DNA of 64,000 nucleotides from Dokdonella sp. (GTDB taxonomy: Bacteria > Pseudomonadota > Gammaproteobacteria > Xanthomonadales > Rhodanobacteraceae): contig NZ_JAHCAS010000001.1 in NCBI RefSeq assembly GCF_019634775.1, positions 2,176,894-2,240,893 of the forward strand, written 5' to 3'. The translations under genes were made by a program, and so were the position numbers. The notes below the pieces were generated by a model. It saw only the letters and a list, made by a program, of their open reading frames with translations, did not search any database and had not been told where the DNA came from. Each line of letters starts with the position of its first letter. Positions within the stretch are counted from its first letter, which is position 1. This document shows positions 17,568 to 24,817 of the stretch, piece after piece.

Positions 17568-17933
17568 CTAGACAGCGCGCCCCGCGTGGAAGCGGTGAAC
17601 CCGCTCGCGCCACGCGGGGCTTTGCACCGGCGCCATGTCGAGATAGCGCAGCGGACACGAGTAGTAGTACGGATGCACGGACTCATCGAGGGACTTGTAG
17701 CCCCACTCGAGGCCCGCGCTTTCCAACAGATGGCAGCCGATGTAGGCGACGGACTCACCGGCCGCGAGGCCCATGACGCCCGTCTGCTTGGCGGTGACGC
17801 GAACCACGGTCCACAGAACGTCGCCGTCCAGCGTGTGGTCGATGACTTCGCAGCAAGCGCGTTCGGACGCCTGCGGAGCGATCAGCTCGCGGATCAACTG
17901 ATCGCGCGTCTGACGAACGAAGGTCCAGCCCAT
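17568..17933 (-). CDS. DUF6927-like small ICE protein
   Basis: 121 residues from ATG 17933, AAGGAGACC upstream. Begins MGWTFVRQTRDQLIRELI and contains a VLWTVV strand and a YIGCHLLES segment, the pattern of the DUF6927 family as I remember it. Function unknown. It is an independent unit with its own leader. Confidence 0.65.
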   Translation of the reverse strand: MGWTFVRQTRDQLIRELIAPQASERACCEVIDHTLDGDVLWTVVRVTAKQTGVMGLAAGESVAYIGCHLLESAGLEWGYKSLDESVHPYYYSCPLRYLDMAPVQSPAWRERVHRFHAGRAV

Positions 17934-17955
17934 GAGGGTCTCCTTGAAGAAATGG

Positions 17956-17998
17956 CCGGAGCCCTCCCCGTCGGGGGAGAACCCCGGCGGGTGGCGGA
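17956..17998 (-). promoter_or_regulatory. Nested-hairpin leader (copy e)
   Basis: Outer CCGG (17956-17959) with CCGG (17984-17987), inner CTCCCC-gtc-GGGGGAG, then CGGGTGGCGGAATG. It precedes the gene starting at 17933. Confidence 0.55.
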
Positions 17999-18022
17999 AT
18001 GCCGCGCAAGGCGGCGGATGGA

Positions 18023-18634
18023 TCAGGCAGCTTGGAGGTGCCAGTCCTGGGATAACGGAGCGAACTCGTAGCCCAGCTTGTCGAGACGGTCGCGCTGCTG
18101 ACGCAGCACACGACGATCCACGGTCGCATCGAGCTTCACGGTCTCGCCCAGGGGCCACAAGGCACCGAACAGCGCCGCGTCGTCTGCCTCGGCCGAGGCC
18201 GCAGCGGACACGGGAGCCGGTTCGCTGCCGAACGGCGTGGTATCGACCAGGGGATCGCGCGGACTGCGCGGCTTCGCCTTCGGCTTGGCCGGGGGCGTTG
18301 CCGGCACGGGCGCCTGCGCCTCCTCGTCGATCGGATCGACTTCCTGCGGACTCAGCCGGCGGGCTTCGTCGCGGCTCAGGGCGTCGATGTTGGACAGTGT
18401 CATCCCGCCCAGATGGGCGCGGATCTCGATGACCATGCGGCCGTTGGCGTTGTACGTGGAGGGACGAATCTCGACGATGACGAAATCACCGTCGTACTTG
18501 CCCTCGCGGTACTGATCGAGTTCGGCGTTCTTCACGACGAACTCGCCGATCGAGGTCGCCAGGCGGCCGACGTTGAAGTCGCCGTTCCTGCCGTGGATGG
18601 TCTTGATGGCCAGTTGGCCGGGGATGGTGATCAT
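18023..18634 (-). CDS. DUF3275 family ICE protein
   Basis: 203 residues. The first 110 residues (MITIPGQLAIKTIHGRNGDF onward) are the DUF3275 domain; the rest is a low-complexity linker and a short C-terminal helix. The family is found almost only in genomic islands of this type, next to DUF3577; function unknown. Good Shine-Dalgarno AGGAGACCTTC before ATG 18634. Confidence 0.85.
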   Translation of the reverse strand: MITIPGQLAIKTIHGRNGDFNVGRLATSIGEFVVKNAELDQYREGKYDGDFVIVEIRPSTYNANGRMVIEIRAHLGGMTLSNIDALSRDEARRLSPQEVDPIDEEAQAPVPATPPAKPKAKPRSPRDPLVDTTPFGSEPAPVSAAASAEADDAALFGALWPLGETVKLDATVDRRVLRQQRDRLDKLGYEFAPLSQDWHLQAA

Positions 18635-18660
18635 GAAGGTCTCCTGGGACGAAGAGAAGA

Positions 18661-18684
18661 CAAGGCCCCGGGGATGGGGCCTTG
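18661..18684 (-). terminator. Terminator-like hairpin between DUF3577 and DUF3275 genes
   Basis: CAAGGCCCC (18661-18669) pairs with GGGGCCTTG (18676-18684) in a 9-bp stem directly after the DUF3577 stop codon. On the minus strand it is followed by a T/C-rich stretch (TCTTCTCTTC). It could attenuate or stabilise rather than fully terminate. Confidence 0.55.
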
Positions 18685-18688
18685 CGGA

Positions 18689-19240
18689 TCAGAACGACTC
18701 GGCAACGGCCAATGCGGGGGCATCGGCTGCGTCGTCGGCAGCATCGGCGACGGGCTCGGAAGGCTCCGGTGCCGAGGCTTGCTGCGCAGCGGGCGCGTCG
18801 GACGTCACAGGGACTTCCGGCTCCCGCTCGTCGGTCTCGGTCGGCTTTGGTTCGGCCTTGTAGACGAGCTTGCCGTCGACCTTGATCCAACTGACGAACA
18901 GCAGGCGGGCCTTGAGGCTCACACCCTGCTCGCCGGCACGCTTGCCCTTGGAGTAGGTGAAGGTGTCGGTCCACAGGTCGCCCAGGCGAAAGCCGATCAT
19001 CACCTTCTTCTCGGCGTCGACCGCCTGAATGCAGCGGCGCACCAGGTGCTGCGCTTCCGAACCCGATACGCGCGTGTCGAAGCGCACATACGAGACGTCA
19101 TCGCTGGGACCGTTCAGGGCTGCGATGTCGCAGGCCAGGAACGCATCGCCTTTCTTGGGCTTCACTTCGCGGATGCGATTGAGATACCCGAGGCCGGTGA
19201 TGTGCAGATCGAAGTAGGACTTTTCGGTGGAAGTGGTCAT
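18689..19240 (-). CDS. STY4534/DUF3577 family ICE replication-associated protein
   Basis: 183 residues from ATG 19240 (AGGAGATTCACC upstream). The N-terminal 135 residues (SYFDLHITGLGYLNRIREV onward, then FDTRVSGSEAQHLVRR) are DUF3577, annotated as an ICE/pathogenicity-island replication protein; the OB-like pattern suggests a single-strand DNA binding role. The C-terminal 50 residues are acidic and alanine/proline-rich, similar in style to SSB tails. Confidence 0.87.
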   Translation of the reverse strand: MTTSTEKSYFDLHITGLGYLNRIREVKPKKGDAFLACDIAALNGPSDDVSYVRFDTRVSGSEAQHLVRRCIQAVDAEKKVMIGFRLGDLWTDTFTYSKGKRAGEQGVSLKARLLFVSWIKVDGKLVYKAEPKPTETDEREPEVPVTSDAPAAQQASAPEPSEPVADAADDAADAPALAVAESF

Positions 19241-19584
19241 GGTGAATCTCCTGGGAACAATGAGGCGGAGACACACCCGACCCAAGGCGGGGAAGGTGTG
19301 GAACCCCCGCGTGGGTTGATGGAACAGCTTGGTGGCATCGCCATCGAGAACCGATGGCCGTTCGCGCATGGATGCCGGTGCGAACTGGAGTGATCAACGC
19401 GGCCGGAACCGCATCGCAGCCTTGAAGATCGTGGCTGCCTGGGCATGTCGCTGACGGACGTCAGCGGAACATGGCCGGAAGCGTGGCGCCAGGACGGCGC
19501 GCAGGCGAGCGGCAATCGGCACTCGCGGCTGTCCGCATTGCCGGGAAGAATGAGGCCCCCGGAGCGGGGGCCAGGGATGGGCGG
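19241..19584. other. 344-bp gap: leader copy g plus intergenic repeat copy 1
   Basis: No gene seen. 19272-19322 holds a nested leader (CACACC/GGTGTG outer, CCCG/CGGG inner, GTGGGTTGATGG tail) for the DUF3577 gene. 19410-19475 holds a sequence also found at 20925-20998 and 22885-22955, centred on a palindrome CGCTGACG-ga-CGTCAGCG. A GGCCCCC/GGGGGCC hairpin (19554-19572) follows the DUF3085 stop. Confidence 0.6.
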
Positions 19585-19950
19585 TCAGTTGCCGCTGGGG
19601 GTGGAAGGAACCGCCTGCAGCGACAGGTGTGTCGCGGTGGCGGACACGTCGAGGTCGTCCTCGCTGCGCAGGATGCGCGCAAACACGCCCTCCTGCGGAT
19701 CGAAGACCTCGCCGAAGTCGTCGCCACCGACCTCGGCACGCGCCAGTTCCCACCAGTCGTCGAAGGCATCGACATCCGGGTTGCAGCCGGCGGCATAGGC
19801 GATGGTCTTCTGGCGACCATCGGGTCGGCGCTCGCCGCGCTCGGCCAGGAAGTACACGCCGTGATCCTTGACCAGGATGACGCGGCATTGATTCGCCACC
19901 GCTTCGGCGAGCACGGGCCGCAGCTCCGTGCCTTTGAATCGAACAGTCAT
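19585..19950 (-). CDS. DUF3085 family ICE protein
   Basis: 121 residues. Starts MTVRFKGTELRPVLAEAVAN and has the central AAGCNPDVDAFDDWWELAR segment typical of DUF3085. It is small, acidic and soluble, with no catalytic motif recognised. It is followed by a GC hairpin after the stop and preceded at 19982-20005 by another hairpin (GCTTCCCGCC/GGGCGGGAAGC), so it too is an isolated unit. Confidence 0.8.
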   Translation of the reverse strand: MTVRFKGTELRPVLAEAVANQCRVILVKDHGVYFLAERGERRPDGRQKTIAYAAGCNPDVDAFDDWWELARAEVGGDDFGEVFDPQEGVFARILRSEDDLDVSATATHLSLQAVPSTPSGN

Positions 19951-19981
19951 GGGTGTGATCTCCAGGGAGGCAGGAAGAGAG

Positions 19982-20005
19982 GCTTCCCGCCGCGAGGGCG
20001 GGAAG
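19982..20005 (-). terminator. Terminator-like hairpin after the gene ending at 20017
   Basis: A perfect GC-rich stem-loop (loop near cgcga) just past the stop codon, followed on the minus strand by CTCTCTTCC. It is of the same kind as the hairpin at 18661-18684. Confidence 0.5.
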
Positions 20006-20016
20006 CTGCTGGGAGG

Positions 20017-20814
20017 TCAGTGCCGGACAGCCTTGCGACCCGACTGACACTGCACGCGAATGCGTCTCCAGCTCCCGTCGTCGATCAGCCGTTCCAGCGT
20101 CTCGCCGAGGGTGTCGAAGAACACCTCATCGACCCGTTCGACCAGCTCGCCGTCGCGGCGCAGCTCCACCGCGTAGAGGTCGAGGCCACGCTCATACAGC
20201 ACGGTGACGCGACCCTGGAACTTCATCGTGGCGACGGTGAAGCCGATGGCCGGCGGCGTGCGGATGATGTCGGCGGGCAGCGGATCGACCCAGGTGATGT
20301 CCCGCGCACCGGCATCCACCAGCATGTGGGTGATGCGCCGGAAGCCGTCGGGAGCAGGCAACTGCTCCAGTTGGTCGATCAGTTCCTGCAGCTCGGGGCA
20401 GCGCGGCTCGGGGATCGGCAGCTTCGCCGGTGCGGAACCGAGCACGAACCGCTTCACCGTGTAGGGCTGGCCGTCGGCGGTGAACTCGGTCTGCTCCTCG
20501 GGCGTGTCCGCCCGCTGACCGTCGAAGCGGCGTCTGACATAGGGTTCGACCTGCACCTTGGCGCCCTCGTCGGGCACTTCGGTCACGAGCGTGCGATCGA
20601 GTACCGCGAACTCGGCCCGTCCCGTCTTGACGACGATGGCCTCGTCGGTGGTGGCGATGACCTTGCCCTCGAATGGCTTCGGGTCGATGTGAAAGCCCAG
20701 CGTCGAAACCTTGGGCTGGCCGTCGAAGATGTTGAACTTGAACGAACGGACGTTGGAAGGCACATGACCGACGACGAGCGCCGGCATCTGTGCGCGGATG
20801 GCTTGCGTATCCAT
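20017..20814 (-). CDS. Unknown ICE accessory protein
   Basis: 265 residues from ATG 20814 (AAGGAGTCTCCCC upstream). Soluble, beta-rich N-terminal part (FKFNIFDGQPKVSTLGFHID), a middle LQELIDQLEQL helix and a C-terminal half with repeated short strands. A conserved hypothetical protein of PFGI-1-type islands; no function inferred. A leader (copy i) precedes it. Confidence 0.7.
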   Translation of the reverse strand: MDTQAIRAQMPALVVGHVPSNVRSFKFNIFDGQPKVSTLGFHIDPKPFEGKVIATTDEAIVVKTGRAEFAVLDRTLVTEVPDEGAKVQVEPYVRRRFDGQRADTPEEQTEFTADGQPYTVKRFVLGSAPAKLPIPEPRCPELQELIDQLEQLPAPDGFRRITHMLVDAGARDITWVDPLPADIIRTPPAIGFTVATMKFQGRVTVLYERGLDLYAVELRRDGELVERVDEVFFDTLGETLERLIDDGSWRRIRVQCQSGRKAVRH

Positions 20815-20835
20815 GGGGAGACTCCTTGTGGCAAC

Positions 20836-20888
20836 CAAGGGACTCCCGCCTGCAAGGGAGGTCGGTCCCTTGAGGGTGAGGTGGATGG
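20836..20888 (-). promoter_or_regulatory. Nested-hairpin leader (copy i)
   Basis: Outer CAAGGGAC (20836-20843) with GTCCCTTG (20865-20872), inner CTCCC/GGGAG, then GGGTGAGGTGGATGG. It is one of the clearest examples of the two-tier architecture. Confidence 0.65.
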
Positions 20889-20924
20889 ACGCGGGTGCGC
20901 CCGGAGAACGAAGCAACCAGCACG

Positions 20925-20998
20925 GCGAACCGCGCCGCAGTCTCGAAGGTCTCGACTGCCTGGGCATACTGCCGGCAACGCCAGCGAACATGCGGCCA
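20925..20998. repeat. Intergenic repeat copy 2
   Basis: Shares GAACCGC, CGCAG, CTGCCTGGGCAT, CCAGCG and AACATG in the same order and spacing as 19410-19475. It lies in the gap between two accessory genes, followed by a GAGCCCC/GGGGCTC hairpin at about 21071-21090. Confidence 0.5.
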
Positions 20999-21104
20999 GC
21001 GTGCGGCACATGGCGGCGACCGTCCGTTGGGAATCGGCAATGCGCCGGCACCGCGTTCCGCGCAAAAGAAGAGCCCCGACGTGGGGGCTCGAATGGGTTG
21101 CGGG

Positions 21105-21821
21105 TTACTCGTCGTCGTAGAGCGTCAGCCCGTCCAGCACGGGCGCGTCGGCATCGAACACCAACATGCGAACGTCGGCGAGCGCAGCCAGGTGCAACAC
21201 TTCCACGAGGGACTCCGGCACGCCCTTGGCCCGGTGCTCCTGCCGCAGCTCTTCGGCGGTGATGCCCTCGACATGCTGCAGGTTCGCATCCGTCCAGGGC
21301 GTGGCGATCAGCTTCACGCCGACCGCCGGGCTGTAGGGAATGCGGAAGGCCATGAACAAAAAACCGCTCGGCGTGGCGATGTCCGCCAGTTCGGCGAGGA
21401 AGCGGCCGGCCTCCTCGGTGATATGCACCGAACTGATTTCCCAAGCACGGCTGTAGAACCCGGTCTCGAAGCGCAGGCGGCGTACCACCTCGCGCGCGGC
21501 TTCCTCGGAGTAGGTATCGCCGACGTGCAGCGGCTGGCCGGCTTCTTCGGCCATGACGGCGTAGACGAGGTTTCGGGCGATGCCGTGGCTGGGGCACTGC
21601 GCGTCCAGCTCGGGCGGCACGTTCTGGCCCTCGGTGATCAGCGCGAAGTCGTCGCAGAAGACGCAGGCATGGCGCTCGACCTGGCTGTCCGGCAGGTGCG
21701 ACTGCGAGACGTGCAGCGGCAGATAGCTCAGCGGGCAGTCGTCGTCGTAGGAAATCGCCAGCAGCCGCTGCACGGACAGGCCACCGTAGCCGCGGACGAA
21801 GGGGTTTTTGGAATGAGACAT
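21105..21821 (-). CDS. Unknown ICE accessory protein
   Basis: 238 residues from ATG 21821. Cys/His residues near 50-80 (HACVFCDD, then CPSHG) could bind a metal. The C-terminal half has VFDADAPVLDGLTLYDDE at its end. A conserved hypothetical protein in this ICE class, possibly of the DUF5983 neighbourhood, but I cannot confirm. It has leader copy j. Confidence 0.65.
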   Translation of the reverse strand: MSHSKNPFVRGYGGLSVQRLLAISYDDDCPLSYLPLHVSQSHLPDSQVERHACVFCDDFALITEGQNVPPELDAQCPSHGIARNLVYAVMAEEAGQPLHVGDTYSEEAAREVVRRLRFETGFYSRAWEISSVHITEEAGRFLAELADIATPSGFLFMAFRIPYSPAVGVKLIATPWTDANLQHVEGITAEELRQEHRAKGVPESLVEVLHLAALADVRMLVFDADAPVLDGLTLYDDE

Positions 21822-21850
21822 GGGATTGCTCCAGCAGAGGATGGCCGAGG

Positions 21851-21890
21851 CAATCCCCTGCCGGGGATTGAACCCCAGCGAGTGGATGAA
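21851..21890 (-). promoter_or_regulatory. Hairpin leader (copy j)
   Basis: CAATCCCC (21851-21858) pairs with GGGGATTG (21863-21870), then AACCCCAGCGAGTGGATGAA. It precedes the gene starting at 21821. Confidence 0.55.
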
Positions 21891-21947
21891 GTGGCAGCCG
21901 GTCAGCCGGCCGCGGCGTCGGGCCGCCCTGGTGGCGGGCGGTGCAGG

Positions 21948-21974
21948 TCAGTGGAAGATGGTGATTCGGGACAT
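21948..21974 (-). CDS. 8-codon ORF in its own leader unit
   Basis: ATG 21974 has AGGAG at good spacing and encodes only MSRITIFH before TGA. It is preceded by a full nested leader (21998-22045) and followed by a CCGCCC/GGGCGG hairpin (21923-21941), the same layout as the normal genes in this block. It could be a leader peptide, a true micropeptide, or the remnant of a gene cut by a stop mutation or deletion. Confidence 0.3.
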   Translation of the reverse strand: MSRITIFH

Positions 21975-21997
21975 GGCCGCTCCTGCGAAAGGAAGGA

Positions 21998-22045
21998 GGG
22001 ACATGGCCCCGAACGGGGACGCATGTCCCTCGTGGGGTGGGATGA
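21998..22045 (-). promoter_or_regulatory. Nested-hairpin leader (copy k)
   Basis: Outer GGGACATG (21998-22005) with CATGTCCC (22022-22029), inner CCCCG-aa-CGGGG, then GTGGGGTGGGATGAA. It precedes the 8-codon ORF. Confidence 0.65.
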
Positions 22046-22071
22046 AAGGACGGTGGGTTGCCAGGCGCGGT

Positions 22072-22464
22072 TCACCAGCCGTTGTAGTGCAGCGTGAGAT
22101 CAGCGATGACCTGGCGCCGTTCCAGATCGAGGCCGCCGAAGTCGGACAGCCCCTCGAAGCCGCAACGCTTGAGCATCGCGCCGCCCTCGCGGGAGTTGTA
22201 GAAGCTCACCATCGCGGACAGGAACATGCGTTGACCGCTGCTCAGCACGCCCAGGGCGTCGTTGAGCATCAGCATGTTGGGCCGCAGGTCCCACTTGGTG
22301 GTGGCACGCTGCAGACCTTCGCGTGTGCCGTCGCCGAACCACTCGTGGCCGGCGATTTCGGCGCCGCGCTTCCATGCTTGGAAGAACGCTTCGGGCGCTT
22401 GGGAAAAATGCAGATCCTCCAGAGCGATCAGGTCGAGTACGTCTTGGGGCAAGGACTGGTTCAT
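22072..22464 (-). CDS. Unknown small ICE protein
   Basis: 130 residues, helix-rich (PQDVLDLIALEDLHFSQAPEAF at the start, an ending with LERRQVIADLTLHYNGW). No known motif. It starts 25 bp after the next gene upstream (22489-22740), so these two share a transcript, unlike the other units of the block. Shine-Dalgarno AGGAGATTCCTC. Confidence 0.65.
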   Translation of the reverse strand: MNQSLPQDVLDLIALEDLHFSQAPEAFFQAWKRGAEIAGHEWFGDGTREGLQRATTKWDLRPNMLMLNDALGVLSSGQRMFLSAMVSFYNSREGGAMLKRCGFEGLSDFGGLDLERRQVIADLTLHYNGW

Positions 22465-22488
22465 GAGGAATCTCCTGGCGAGAGGGTT

Positions 22489-22740
22489 TCAAGGCTTAAG
22501 CCGCTGTTGCCAGTGGCCTGTCTCCAGGGCATGGCGGGCGGCCTGGTACGAACGGAAGTACTGGACGGACTCACGCGAGACCGGACCTTCTGCATCGGTG
22601 GTGCCGATGTAGTGGCCGGCGGCGCTGTGGCAGACCTGCAGGGGCAGGCGCTTGCCGATGTGGACCAGGGCCAGATGGCCGATGGAATCGGCACAGGCCT
22701 GTGCGGGGCTGGGAAGCACCGCTGGGGGCGGACGGGGCAT
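22489..22740 (-). CDS. Unknown small ICE protein
   Basis: 83 residues from ATG 22740 (AGGAGATTGCC upstream). A proline-rich start is followed by a segment that looks like a small beta/alpha domain (IGHLALVHIGKRLPL, then YFRSYQAARHALETGHW). It is the first gene of this minus-strand accessory block and has leader copy m. Confidence 0.6.
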   Translation of the reverse strand: MPRPPPAVLPSPAQACADSIGHLALVHIGKRLPLQVCHSAAGHYIGTTDAEGPVSRESVQYFRSYQAARHALETGHWQQRLKP

Positions 22741-23213
22741 GGCAATCTCCTGGCGAAGGTCGGAGGCCACATCCCGAACGGGAGCGGAAACCTCCCGGTG
22801 GATGGAACAAAGCAGGCATCGGCGCCGCGAGGGCGTGCGTCCGCGGTGGTCGATGCGAAGCGGACTGGGCGGGTCGCACGGAGGAGCTCCGCGGCAGCCG
22901 GATGACCCTGGCTGCTGGCATGGTGCTGACGAGTCAGCGACGCATGATGGGAGGATCGGCGCGAGGAGGGTCGCTGTGGTCCAAGAAACAGAAATCCGTC
23001 ATCACCGCAATGCCGCCGAATCCGGCTAGTGCCCTATGCACCAGGACCCGGTTGGGTACGACTGGTGCTGCGACGAAGCGATGGCGTATTGCGTATGAAG
23101 GCTGCGCCAGATGCTCCAGTGCTTGAATGCACCGAAAAGTCACTGCCTGACGGGATGAGATGGCTACACTGCGAGCGTTGCACCATTACGGCGATGGGGG
23201 CACATGGAGCGGA
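22741..23213. other. 473-bp gap: leader copy m and intergenic repeat copy 3
   Basis: 22762-22808 is a nested leader (GGAGG/CCTCC outer, TCCCG-aa-CGGGA inner, GGTGGATGG tail). 22885-22955 matches the repeats at 19410 and 20925 and contains GCTGAC-ga-GTCAGC. The rest, up to the divergent gene at 23214, should hold promoters for both directions, but no strong hexamers stand out. Confidence 0.55.
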
Positions 23214-24272
23214 ATGGACACAACGAGAGACTTCGACTTAGTGGAGCCGCTGATCGGCGAGACATGGGTGGTGGATGGGAAGGTGGCGGCCTCACCACCT
23301 GGCGAGATCGATGCGCTGTATATCCGGCCGATGCTGCACCAATGGGGATCGGTGCCATCGGGCTCGAAGGTGCTGCATTCACTGGTGCTCGACAACAATG
23401 TGCTGACCGACATGGTCGAAGGCCGTCGTTCGGCCAACACCGACTATCTGGAGAACCTTCTGCGCTCGAAGCCGTTGGAGCTGAACCCGGTGATGGCCAT
23501 GCTCGAACAGCGGCAGAAGTTTGGAGGCGCCAGCCAGGCACTGCATGATTTTGCCGAGTTGCTGGGGCAGCGCTTTGGTGCCTGGGCGGCCAAGCAAAAT
23601 GCCGGATACTTCGACAGGTTGCTGGAGGACGGCAAGCCTGAGCTTGCGCAGAACATAGCCCTGCTGTCGGGCTACCTGCCAGCCATTCTGTACATCTACC
23701 ACCAGCCTGGCAGTGCGGAATCCAAGCTGGAGTGGTTGAGTGGCCTGATCCAGGCGGTGGATCTGCCATTCCTGCAATTGCCCTTCTATCTTGCTGCGTT
23801 GTTGTTTCTCGTGAAGGAACAACCTGCGCTGTTCCGCAACAAGGTCATCCGCAAGGTGAAGAGTGACACCAAGTTGATGGCCAGCCTTGAGGAGCAGAAG
23901 AAGGCGGTGCTGAATCTTGCGCACGATGTGATGCTGCCTGCGGTAGCGATTTTTCCTGCCGGTGTCGAGGGCACGATCGTGTTTCCATACATCGCCACCC
24001 GCGACTACTTGTTGCAGGATTTCCTGGGGGAAATCCGTTGCCGTGCCGTCGTGGCGATCCCAGGTGGTCGAGCCAATGGCGCTTGGGAGTTGAATCCAAC
24101 CGGTCATATCCATGCGCGACTAGGCGAAGTCGTCGCCCGCTGTCTACCCAAACGCGCGGGGCCTGGAACTGTGGCGGAGCAGTCGGTGCGTCGCGCGAAC
24201 CTGCGAGCGTTCTCGGACAGCTATCTGGCGAAATGCCTGCTGCTGAAGAAGCAGCCCGGCACGCTTGAGTGA
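23214..24272 (+). CDS. Orphan plus-strand cargo protein, possible PIN-like N-terminal domain
   Basis: 352 residues from ATG 23214 (GGAG close upstream; ATG 23160 is an alternative). Residues 55-70 read LVLDNNVLTDMVEGRR, like the first strand and acidic residue of a PIN nuclease fold, and a hydrophobic stretch near residues 175-200 (LPFLQLPFYLAALLFLV) may be buried or membrane-associated. No firm family. It is on the opposite strand to the ICE backbone, between the accessory block and topB, which marks it as inserted cargo. Confidence 0.55.
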   Translation: MDTTRDFDLVEPLIGETWVVDGKVAASPPGEIDALYIRPMLHQWGSVPSGSKVLHSLVLDNNVLTDMVEGRRSANTDYLENLLRSKPLELNPVMAMLEQRQKFGGASQALHDFAELLGQRFGAWAAKQNAGYFDRLLEDGKPELAQNIALLSGYLPAILYIYHQPGSAESKLEWLSGLIQAVDLPFLQLPFYLAALLFLVKEQPALFRNKVIRKVKSDTKLMASLEEQKKAVLNLAHDVMLPAVAIFPAGVEGTIVFPYIATRDYLLQDFLGEIRCRAVVAIPGGRANGAWELNPTGHIHARLGEVVARCLPKRAGPGTVAEQSVRRANLRAFSDSYLAKCLLLKKQPGTLE

Positions 24273-24345
24273 AAGCTGGCAGGTCGGCAGATCTCCATGA
24301 GTCGTTGAGGTCATGGTGTTTCCTGTTCGGGTTTCGGGAAGGCTG

Positions 24346-24378
24346 GAAAAAGGCGCCGAAGACCTGCAGGTCTTCGGC
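24346..24378 (-). terminator. Intrinsic terminator downstream of topB
   Basis: A perfect 24-bp palindrome (24355-24378, centre CCTGCAGG) is followed on the minus strand by GCCTTTTTCC (T run opposite 24347-24351). It lies about 440 bp past the topB stop and would end the topB transcript before the plus-strand cargo gene. The rest of the 24273-24817 gap holds nothing I can support. Confidence 0.65.
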
Positions 24379-24817
24379 TATCGAACAAGAAACCACCCGT
24401 GGGCTGGCACAGCGCCTGGCCGTCGTCGGAGCCGTCCGCTGTCGCAGCATTCACACCCGACCCGTGTCGTGGTTGGGGCCGAAATCCTTTGGCACGCATA
24501 CGCGCACAAAGGGAGCCCGTTGTTCCGCCGGCGGGCACCGGCACGGAATACCCTCGGCCCAAGGGGCCTCCTCACGGCTCGCGCGGCGGCAAGGCGTCAG
24601 GAAGCCCCTCGTGACCGAGGCAAGGCACACCGATCAAGGGAATGGCGGCGGGCGCGATTCGTGGGAGCAATGACCTTCTCGCCCCGTCGCCCGATGGCGG
24701 GCAGACGGGGCGCGCACACCGTTGCAGAAGGAGACGCGCGCTTTGGAGTCCCGCGCGGTGCGGGACGTTTGCCTCGCCGCCAGTGAAGTGGCCGGCGCGG
24801 CAGGGGGAAAGCGAGGA

